NCBI GenBank assembly: GCA_016218625.1
Contig: JACRDL010000006.1
Span: forward strand, 1-34,081
Length of the DNA stretch: 34,081 nucleotides
Direction of reading: 5' to 3'
Origin: Elusimicrobiota bacterium
Lineage (GTDB): Bacteria; Elusimicrobiota; UBA8919
Shown here: positions 26,933 to 34,081 of the stretch, one piece after another
How positions within the stretch are numbered: the first letter of the stretch is position 1
How the letters are laid out: each line of letters opens with the position of its first letter
Translations under genes and position numbers: made by a program
The notes under the pieces: model-generated
Told to the model about the DNA's origin: nothing
The model's input: only the letters and a program-made list of their open reading frames with translations
Database searches by the model: none

Positions 26933-27236
26933 AATATGTTTTATAGGGGTTAAAGATACGGTTGATATGTGGCGTATTTTTGGAGTCGATGTTTTTTATT
27001 CTAAAAATTTCGCTGAAACTAAAAATCATATTTTCCGCGCGGTTGAAGAAAAATATGAGTTAATATATGTCACGGGTGAAATTAACAGCAGTGTTTTTAA
27101 GGAGATTGAACGACTGAATCATTCAAAAGTTGCGTTAATAACTATATTACCCGTAGTTCAACCGCCGGAAATTAACTGGGCAGATGAGACATTAAAACAT
27201 TTGTCAATAAAAGCGGTCGGAAGCAGTATTAAATAA
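26922..27236 (+). CDS. ntpF: V-type ATPase subunit F
   Basis: ICFIGVKDTVDMWRIFGVDVFYSKN...YELIYVTGEI; position before A. Confidence 0.85.
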   Translation: MSSKICFIGVKDTVDMWRIFGVDVFYSKNFAETKNHIFRAVEEKYELIYVTGEINSSVFKEIERLNHSKVALITILPVVQPPEINWADETLKHLSIKAVGSSIK

Positions 27237-27239
27237 GAT

Positions 27240-27374
27240 AAAACGATTCAGACAGATGAGAAACATGGATGAAAACGGATGAAGTCGCGGATTCAGACAG
27301 ATATAAATCCGTTTGCATCCGAAATAATCCGTCTGAATCTGCGTTTTTATCCGTTTGAATCGTCGTTATAAGGA
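27240..27374. repeat. Intergenic nested palindrome (gattcagacagat / atccgtttgaatc word family)
   Basis: ataaaacgattcagacagat ... atccgtttgaatcgtcgttat outer arms; gcggattcagacagat ... atccgtctgaatctgc inner arms. Confidence 0.8.
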
Positions 27375-27380
27375 AAAATT

Positions 27381-29114
27381 ATGTCAAAAGGAAAAATTGT
27401 AAAGGTCTCGGGACCTTTGGTTGTTGCAGAAGGACTTGAGAATGTAAAGATGTACGAGGTGGTCAGAGTCGGCGAGAAAAAATTAATCGGCGAGGTACTT
27501 GAATTAAAAGACAATTTTGCGTCAATTCAGGTCTATGAGGAAACATCCGGCGTGGGCCCCGGCGAGCCGGTGTTTGCAACGGGGTTTCCTCTTTCCGTGG
27601 AGTTGGGACCCGGGCTTATCGGTTCTATTTTTGACGGCATTCAGAGGCCGCTGGATATTATTTCAAACAATTTCGGAGATTTTATCGCCCGCGGAATTGA
27701 TGTTCCCGCGCTTAACAGAGTTAAAAAATGGCATTTTACACCCATGTTAAAAAGAGGAGATGATGTGATTACCGGTGATATTTTAGGCGAGGTTCAGGAG
27801 ACATCGCTTGTCAAACAAAAAATAATGGTGCCGCCCGGTGCGGAAGGAAAAATAATAAAAATTTCAGAGGGTAATTTTACGGTTGAAGAAACGGTCGTGG
27901 AAATAAAATCGGAAAAAACGGAAACGGTGCACAAAATTTCTTTGTTACAAAAGTGGCCTGTAAGAAAACCGCGGCTTTATCGCGAAAAACTTCCGCCGGC
28001 GGAAATGCTTATTACGGGACAAAGGGTTATTGATACATTTTTTCCCGTCGCTAAAGGCGGCTCGGCATGTATTCCCGGACCTTTCGGCAGCGGTAAGACC
28101 GTCGTTCAGCATCAGATTTCCAAATGGTCGGATGCCGACATAATAGTTTTTGTCGGCTGCGGCGAAAGAGGAAACGAAATGGCGGATGTGCTTCTGGAGT
28201 TCCCTCAATTAAAAGACCCGAAAACAAACGAGCCGCTTATTAAAAGAACGGTGCTTATAGCAAACACATCAAACATGCCGGTTGCCGCCCGGGAATCGTC
28301 CGTCTATACGGGAATTACCATAGCGGAATATTTCCGTGATATGGGCTACACCGTCGCACTTATGGCCGACTCAACCAGTCGCTGGGCTGAAGCGCTGCGG
28401 GAAATTTCCGGCCGTCTTGAAGAGATGCCCGGTGACGAGGGATATCCCGCCTATCTTTCTACCCGTCTTGCGGAGTTTTACGAGCGTGCAGGTTGTGTAA
28501 TCTGTTCGGGAAGCGATGAGCGTCTCGGTGCCTTAACGATTATCGGTTCCGTTTCTCCTCCCGGCGGCGATTTATCGGACCCTGTCGTTCAGGCAACATT
28601 GCGGATTGTAAAGGTTTTCTGGTCGTTAGAAGATAAACTTGCATTTGCCCGCCATTTTCCGGCAATCTCATGGCTTAGAAGTTATTCGCTTTATGTTGAA
28701 TCATTTTCTTCGTATCTGTCAAAAAATATAGCGGGTGATTTCTTATCGTATAGAAAAACGGCTCTTCGGATTTTACAGGAGGAGGCATCGCTTGAGGAAA
28801 TTGTCCGTCTCGTGGGAATTGAGGCACTTACACCGTCGGAGCGGCTTATTTTGGTAACAGCGAAATCAATAAGAGAGGATTTTTTGCATCAGGTTGCGTT
28901 TGACCCCGAGGATACTTACACACCGTTGAGCGTTCAATACAGTATGCTGAAAATTATAATTCTTCTTCACAATAAATGCGAAAAACTTTTATCTACGGGA
29001 GCGACGATAGATGAAGTCGCTTCTTTAGGTGTGAGGGAAAAAATCGCACGGATGAAATTTTTCAAGGATGATGCATTAGAAAAATTTGACTCTCTTATAA
29101 AGGAGGTGAGATAA
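27381..29114 (+). CDS. ntpA: V-type ATPase catalytic subunit A
   Basis: [18 protein letters not shown]-loop, [49 protein letters not shown]. Confidence 0.97.
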   Translation: MSKGKIVKVSGPLVVAEGLENVKMYEVVRVGEKKLIGEVLELKDNFASIQVYEETSGVGPGEPVFATGFPLSVELGPGLIGSIFDGIQRPLDIISNNFGDFIARGIDVPALNRVKKWHFTPMLKRGDDVITGDILGEVQETSLVKQKIMVPPGAEGKIIKISEGNFTVEETVVEIKSEKTETVHKISLLQKWPVRKPRLYREKLPPAEMLITGQRVIDTFFPVAKGGSACIPGPFGSGKTVVQHQISKWSDADIIVFVGCGERGNEMADVLLEFPQLKDPKTNEPLIKRTVLIANTSNMPVAARESSVYTGITIAEYFRDMGYTVALMADSTSRWAEALREISGRLEEMPGDEGYPAYLSTRLAEFYERAGCVICSGSDERLGALTIIGSVSPPGGDLSDPVVQATLRIVKVFWSLEDKLAFARHFPAISWLRSYSLYVESFSSYLSKNIAGDFLSYRKTALRILQEEASLEEIVRLVGIEALTPSERLILVTAKSIREDFLHQVAFDPEDTYTPLSVQYSMLKIIILLHNKCEKLLSTGATIDEVASLGVREKIARMKFFKDDALEKFDSLIKEVR

Positions 29115-29115
29115 A

Positions 29116-29241
29116 ATGAAAAAGCTGATTTTGGTTCTTCTTCTGGCAACAATAGTAATAGCTGGCTGTAAAAAAGCAGAAGTGCCTGCGGCACCGGAAA
29201 CTCCTGCAGCACCTGCGGCTCCGGAGACACCGGCGAAGTAA
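29116..29241 (+). CDS. Unannotated 41-aa Ala/Pro-rich micro-lipoprotein
   Basis: MKKLILVLLLATIVIAGCKKAEVPAAPETPAAPAAPETPAK; lipobox IAGC; SD aggaggtgag 5 nt upstream; not in supplied ORF track. Confidence 0.8.
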   Translation: MKKLILVLLLATIVIAGCKKAEVPAAPETPAAPAAPETPAK

Positions 29242-29250
29242 TATATTGCA

Positions 29251-29293
29251 CAACAAAAAAGACGCTGGATTTTTTCTGGCGCCTTTTTTGTTG
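29251..29293 (+). terminator. Strong terminator after the V-ATPase cluster/lipoprotein
   Basis: CAACAAAAAAGaCGC ... GCGcCTTTTTTGTTG stem. Confidence 0.85.
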
Positions 29294-29318
29294 ACAAAAT
29301 GTATTATTATTGTAAAAT
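29291..29318 (+). promoter_or_regulatory. Putative promoter of the moaA cluster
   Basis: TTGACA, 16-nt spacer, TAAAAT. Confidence 0.6.
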
Positions 29319-29351
29319 CAGAACTATTAAACAGGCACTCATCGGTCTTAT

Positions 29352-30305
29352 ATGAAACTCATAGACAAGTTCGGAAGAACTATTGATTACCTTCGGATTT
29401 CGGTTACAGACAGGTGTAATTTGAGGTGCGTTTATTGTATGCCCGAAAAAGGCGTTGAAAACATGCCGCACGATGAAATTTTACGCTATGAAGAAATTCT
29501 GAAAATTGTTGATGTCGCAATTTCCCTCGGAATAAAAAAAATTCGCATAACCGGCGGTGAACCGCTTGTCCGAAAAGGGATTGTTCAATTCCTTTGCGAA
29601 TTATCTCAAAGAAAAATTGATTTTTCAATTACCACAAACGGAATATTGCTCGGTGATTTCGCCGATGATTTGAAAAAAGTCGGTGTCAGAAGAATAAATG
29701 TAAGTTTGGACACGCTGGATGAATTAAAGTTTTCTGAAATTACCCGCGGCGGTGTTCTTAAAAAAGTGACAACTGGAATTCTAAAAGCAAAAGCCGCCGG
29801 AATAAATCCGATAAAAATAAACACAGTGGTGTTGTCAGACACAAATGACGAAGATATTAAAAATTTTATTGAATTTGTCAAAGAAAACGGACTTGTTTTG
29901 AGATTTATAGAACACCTACCAATTGTAGACAATAAAAAAACAAACTTTGCCCAATTTGAACAATTGTTCAAATTGAAATATAAACCGATACTGACGGCAA
30001 TTGAGGGCTTTGGCACCGGCAGATATTATAAAATAAACGGCGCCACGGTAGGATTTATCTCAGCATTATCTCGGCCATTTTGCCAAAAGTGTAATCGCCT
30101 GCGGCTTACTTCAGACGGTAAATTACTATCTTGTTTAAGTTCGTTAGATGTCGTTGATATAAAAAAAGCGGTCCGCAATTTTTTTTCAGATGATAGAATA
30201 AAAAATCTTTTTTTTGAAGCGGTGAAAAACAAGCCAGAAAAACATACTTTTGAAAGTCCGCGGGACTGTATGAATATAAAAAATATGGCTGAAATAGGAG
30301 GATAA
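29352..30305 (+). CDS. moaA: GTP 3',8-cyclase (radical SAM)
   Basis: DRCNLRCVYCMPEKG, C-terminal CQKCNRLRLTSDGKLLSC and terminal GG. Confidence 0.95.
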   Translation: MKLIDKFGRTIDYLRISVTDRCNLRCVYCMPEKGVENMPHDEILRYEEILKIVDVAISLGIKKIRITGGEPLVRKGIVQFLCELSQRKIDFSITTNGILLGDFADDLKKVGVRRINVSLDTLDELKFSEITRGGVLKKVTTGILKAKAAGINPIKINTVVLSDTNDEDIKNFIEFVKENGLVLRFIEHLPIVDNKKTNFAQFEQLFKLKYKPILTAIEGFGTGRYYKINGATVGFISALSRPFCQKCNRLRLTSDGKLLSCLSSLDVVDIKKAVRNFFSDDRIKNLFFEAVKNKPEKHTFESPRDCMNIKNMAEIGG

Positions 30306-30309
30306 GAGT

Positions 30310-30429
30310 CGCTCGGCAGTAAATTTTTTCAGACACGCTCATCCGACCGCCCTGTCGGATTTCGCTCTAATCGTCGCTCCTGAAAGTGTAGTCGCTCCTC
30401 AAGGGTCTGATAAAAATTTCTGCCTCGCT
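30310..30429 (+). repeat. Junction element copy 3
   Basis: CGCTCGGCAGTAAATTTTTTCAGACACGCTC ... GGGTCTGATAAAAATTTCTGCCTCGCT. Confidence 0.75.
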
Positions 30430-30453
30430 CCCGTAAATTTGAGGAGATGAATT

Positions 30454-30927
30454 ATGAAAAATTTTACTCATCTTGACAAAAATGGAAAGGCAAAAATGGT
30501 TGATGTCTCCGAGAAGCCCGTAACTTTAAGGTTCGCAAAAGCGGAAGCAACTGTAAAAATGTCGTCGGCGACGGTTGAAAAAATCAAAAAAAATGAAATA
30601 AAAAAAGGTGATGTTCTTACAACGGCAAAACTGGCAGCAATAATGTCGGCGAAAAGCGCAAGCAATTTAATTCCGCTCACCCATCCGATAAAAATAACAC
30701 ATAGCGATATAAAATTTTCACTTTCAGCAAAAAACGGGATAAAAATAATTTCCGAAGTCAAAGTATTTGATACGACAGGATGTGAAATGGAAGCACTGAC
30801 GATGGCTGCGGTTGCCGGGCTTACTATTTACGATATGATAAAAGCGGTTGACAGGTCAGCTGAGATAACAGACATTCGGTTACTTTACAAAAGCGGAGGT
30901 AAAAGCGGACTATGGAAAAGAAAATAA
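30454..30927 (+). CDS. moaC: Cyclic pyranopterin monophosphate synthase
   Basis: FTHLDKNGKAKMVDVSEKPVT, LIPLTHPIKI, GCEMEALTMAAVAGLTIYDMIKAVD. Confidence 0.96.
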   Translation: MKNFTHLDKNGKAKMVDVSEKPVTLRFAKAEATVKMSSATVEKIKKNEIKKGDVLTTAKLAAIMSAKSASNLIPLTHPIKITHSDIKFSLSAKNGIKIISEVKVFDTTGCEMEALTMAAVAGLTIYDMIKAVDRSAEITDIRLLYKSGGKSGLWKRK

Positions 30928-31151
30928 AATGTAAGCAAATGCTTACATTGTGTAAAAGAATTCTATCTTTTGTAAAATCATCAATTAGGCAAAGAGGGTT
31001 TCCTCCAACTGAAAGAGAAATTTCCAAATATTTCCGTTTTTCATCCTCCCGAACTGCACATTATCACTTAACCTTAATGAAAAACAATGGACTATTAAAA
31101 TTCAGATACAAAAAAGGAAGAAGATGTGCCCGAGGTCTTAAATTGAGGTAA
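30912..31151 (+). CDS. Orphan LexA-like winged-helix DNA-binding domain protein (no peptidase domain)
   Basis: RILSFVKSSIRQRGFPPTEREISKYFRFSSSRTAHYHLTLMKNNGLLKFRYKKGRRCARGLKL matches the LexA N-domain pattern; ggaggt SD 11 nt upstream. Confidence 0.75.
   Translation: MEKKIKCKQMLTLCKRILSFVKSSIRQRGFPPTEREISKYFRFSSSRTAHYHLTLMKNNGLLKFRYKKGRRCARGLKLR
30929..30948 (+). promoter_or_regulatory. 20-bp operator-like palindrome copy 1 (inside the LexA-like ORF)
   Basis: ATGTAAGCA-aa-TGCTTACAT perfect 9-2-9. Confidence 0.75.
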
Positions 31152-31156
31152 AAGAA

Positions 31157-31176
31157 ATGTAAGCAAATGCTTACAT
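31157..31176 (+). promoter_or_regulatory. 20-bp operator-like palindrome copy 2 (upstream of the MOSC gene)
   Basis: Identical ATGTAAGCAAATGCTTACAT; shared 24-mer aaatgtaagcaaatgcttacattg. Confidence 0.75.
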
Positions 31177-31186
31177 TGAACAGAAC

Positions 31187-31650
<464 letters not shown>

Positions 31651-31654
<4 letters not shown>

Positions 31655-32133
31655 TTAAAATCGGAATTCTTACATGTAGCGACAAGGGTTCAAATGGCGA
31701 AAGGGTTGACACGTCCGGCGTTGCAATTAAGGAAATTGTAAAAGAAATCGGCGGAGAAGTTATAAAATACGAAATCGTACCCGACGATAAAAAAAATATT
31801 TCCGAAAAATTGACAAAATGGTCTGACAAACTGAAACTGGATTTGATTTTTACGACCGGTGGGACGGGATTATCAAAAAGAGATATTACGCCGGAAGCAA
31901 CGGAAGAAGTCATTGACAGAAAAGTTCCGGGATTTTCGGAAATAATGCGATTAGAAGGTTTTAAGAATACCAAGCACTCAATCTTATCTCGCGGCGTGTC
32001 CGGATTAAGAAAAAAAACACTCATCATCAATCTTCCCGGTTCTGAAAAAGCAGTCCGGGAAAACCTGAAAATCATTCTGCCGTCAATCCCCCACGCGATA
32101 GAAATCATCCGCGGCAAAACAGAACATAAATAG
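31651..32133 (+). CDS. MoaB/Mog family molybdopterin adenylyltransferase-like protein
   Basis: ILTCSDKGSNGERVDTSG, FTTGGTGLSKRDITPEAT, NLPGS. Confidence 0.93.
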
Positions 32134-32142
32134 GGTATTTCT

Positions 32143-32178
32143 GTCATTGCGAGTCCCGAAGTAGGGACAAAGCAATCT
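32143..32178 (+). repeat. GTCATTGCGAG...AAGCAATCT element, second copy
   Basis: gtcattgcgagtcccgaagtagggacaaagcaatct. Confidence 0.75.
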
Positions 32179-32245
32179 TGGTCGGTCATTGAAAAAATAA
32201 TTATCCCTCTCCTAATTATGTCCCTTATCACTGTCAGGATATTTC

Positions 32246-32273
32246 TTGATTTTTTGCCGACAAATAGTATAAT
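32246..32273 (+). promoter_or_regulatory. Putative promoter of the Type III R-M operon
   Basis: TTGATT, 16-nt spacer, TATAAT. Confidence 0.45.
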
Positions 32274-32324
32274 AAAATTCAGTAAAACAATCTTCGAAAT
32301 TTAACAAAGAGAAAATATCTATCT

Positions 32325-33920
32325 ATGCCGAAATCTGGCTACAAAAAACTGGAACTTACTTGGTTTAACAAAGATAAAATTCTTATCTGGAATGAAAAAG
32401 AAAATAATTACGAATGGATTGAGCCGAATGATATCCGGTTTGCTGAGCCGCGAATACTGAAGCAAAAAGCAAGTTATGGCGACCCGAACTCCGAATATAA
32501 CTCCGAAACAAAATGCTGGGAAAAATCAAAAAATAAAATTCTGAAAGAAGAACAAAACCTGCTCATAAAGGGCGACAACCTTTTAGCACTCAAATCATTA
32601 GAAGACCAATTCACAGGTAAAATAAAACTCATCTACATAGACCCACCGTTTAATACCGGAAATGCTTTTGAACATTACGACGACGGCTTGGAACATTCCA
32701 TCTGGTTATCACTAATGCGAGATAGATTGATGATTTTGAAAAAATTACTAAGTGAAAATGGAATAATTTTAGTCCATATAGACCAGTATGAACACGCATA
32801 TCTAAAAATTTTAATGGACGATACATTTGGTAGAAATAATTTTATAAATGAAATAATATGGAAAAAAACAAATAGTCCGAAAGCCCAAAGTATTGGATTG
32901 GGCAATCAACACGATATTGTATATGTATATGGAAAAACAAAAGAAAAAATTAAAATAAAACCGATATTTTCGTCTATAGACGAAAATTATAAAAAAGGAT
33001 TTAGTTATGACGATAAAGACAGACGGGGTGTATACCAAACTGTGGCTCTGATTGCTGGTGGAATGCAGCGTTCCCCAAATAGAAAAGTATTTGAATTTAG
33101 AGGCGTTAAAGCCCCATGGCTATACTCGGCAAAAAACCTTGAACAGTTTTGGAAAGAAGGTAGAATTTATAAAACAAAAACCGGGAAATATAGGTTAAAA
33201 AAATATTTGTCAGAAATTAAGGGAAGACAAGTTGCTGATATTTGGGTTGATTCTTGCGTTTCTCCAATGCAAGGTAGTTCGAAAGAATATAGAAAATTTT
33301 TAACTCAAAAACCGGAAAGTTTAATTAAAAGAATTATTGAAATGACAACTTTGCCTAACGATTGGGTGCTTGATTCTTTCGCCGGTTCGGGGACAACGGG
33401 GGCGGTGGCTCATAAAATGGGCAGGAAATGGATAATGATTGAAATGGGTAAGCATGCAGAGACGCATATTATTCCGCGAATGAAAAGGGTTGTTTCGGGC
33501 AAGGATTCAACCGGCATTACAAAAGATGTCGGTTTCAATGGTGGCGGTGGATTTAGATATTGCGTTTTAGGCAAAAGCGCTATCAAAAAAGATGAGATGG
33601 GAATTGTAGAAATGTCGGTTGATAACGGAGAATTGATTGAAGCAATTTGCAAAATTGAGGGCTTTAAGTTAATAGAGCAGGACCTTTTCAGAAGTTCAAA
33701 ACTTCACGGTGTTATTAACGGTAAAAGATATTGCCACATTGCGGAGAATTTTGTAACCCAAGATTATATTGATGATTTGGCAAATGAAATTTCAGAAGAC
33801 GAGTCGCTTGTAATTTATGCTATGAAAAATACATCTGGATTAAAATTGCCGTTAAATATAGAAGTCAAAAAAATGCCGAGAGATATTGTGAAAAAATTCA
33901 AATTGCCGTCCCCGAAATAA
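32325..33920 (+). CDS. mod: Type III restriction-modification methyltransferase (Mod)
   Basis: IDPPFNTGNAFEHYDDGLEHSIWLSLMRDRL and DSFAGSGTTGAVAHKMGRKWIMIE (beta-class N6 MTase); followed by a Res-like start. Confidence 0.9.
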   Translation: MPKSGYKKLELTWFNKDKILIWNEKENNYEWIEPNDIRFAEPRILKQKASYGDPNSEYNSETKCWEKSKNKILKEEQNLLIKGDNLLALKSLEDQFTGKIKLIYIDPPFNTGNAFEHYDDGLEHSIWLSLMRDRLMILKKLLSENGIILVHIDQYEHAYLKILMDDTFGRNNFINEIIWKKTNSPKAQSIGLGNQHDIVYVYGKTKEKIKIKPIFSSIDENYKKGFSYDDKDRRGVYQTVALIAGGMQRSPNRKVFEFRGVKAPWLYSAKNLEQFWKEGRIYKTKTGKYRLKKYLSEIKGRQVADIWVDSCVSPMQGSSKEYRKFLTQKPESLIKRIIEMTTLPNDWVLDSFAGSGTTGAVAHKMGRKWIMIEMGKHAETHIIPRMKRVVSGKDSTGITKDVGFNGGGGFRYCVLGKSAIKKDEMGIVEMSVDNGELIEAICKIEGFKLIEQDLFRSSKLHGVINGKRYCHIAENFVTQDYIDDLANEISEDESLVIYAMKNTSGLKLPLNIEVKKMPRDIVKKFKLPSPK

Positions 33921-33928
33921 ATTCGGGG
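33908..33928 (+). repeat. Hairpin over the mod stop codon
   Basis: CCCCGAA-ataaa-TTCGGGG, with the TAA stop inside it. Confidence 0.7.
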
Positions 33929-33944
33929 CAGGCTCCAAACAAAA

Positions 33945-34081
33945 ATGGAAACAATAGATAAAATCGCGAAAGAGATGTCTCTCTGGAAGCCGCAGAAATT
34001 GGCTTTGACAAAATTAAATTCTACTTTACAGGCGATTGACTTAAAACAGGATAAGGACACAATAAAAGCGTCTATCCCCGG
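33945..34081 (+). CDS. Start of a Type III restriction (Res) / DEAD-box helicase subunit, truncated by the window
   Basis: METIDKIAKEMSLWKPQKLALTKLNSTLQAIDLKQDKDTIKASIP; directly downstream of mod. Confidence 0.6.
   Translation, partial: METIDKIAKEMSLWKPQKLALTKLNSTLQAIDLKQDKDTIKASIP

Overview
The window is a 34 kb, low-GC, gene-dense bacterial segment with nearly all genes on the + strand. It is probably from an uncultured lineage, but I cannot fix the taxonomy from sequence alone. Order of content: (i) tripartite efflux module (TolC-like C-terminus, HlyD/MacA-like adaptor, MacB-type ABC transporter) plus an MFS permease; (ii) argG-argH; (iii) three secreted-protein genes (TolC-like, patatin, TPR), then an MFS permease; (iv) lysA-dapF; (v) an accessory block of about 5.4 kb: DUF4143-type ATPase, a single-chain nuclease-methyltransferase, an HsdS-like specificity subunit and a BrnT/BrnA-like toxin-antitoxin pair; (vi) HAD phosphatase, nitroreductase, YbaB, HDAC-like, dapA; (vii) a V-type ATPase cluster in H-I-K-E-C-F-A order with no B or D subunit; (viii) a molybdenum-cofactor cluster (moaA, moaC, orphan LexA-like DNA-binding domain, MOSC, moaB/mog); (ix) Type III mod and the start of res. 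The strongest unusual signals are: non-triplet 7/8-bp tandem repeats inside several CDSs, including three consecutive signal-peptide regions; a LexA-HTH ORF bracketed by two identical 20-bp palindromes, one inside its own coding sequence; a three-half-site operator-like array over the promoter of the ATPase/R-M operon; a translocase-less R-M-S system; the B/D-less Na+-type V-ATPase cluster; and several families of dispersed palindromic elements at gene junctions, with modular swapped cores. All calls come from reading the sequence and family motifs; no searches were run.
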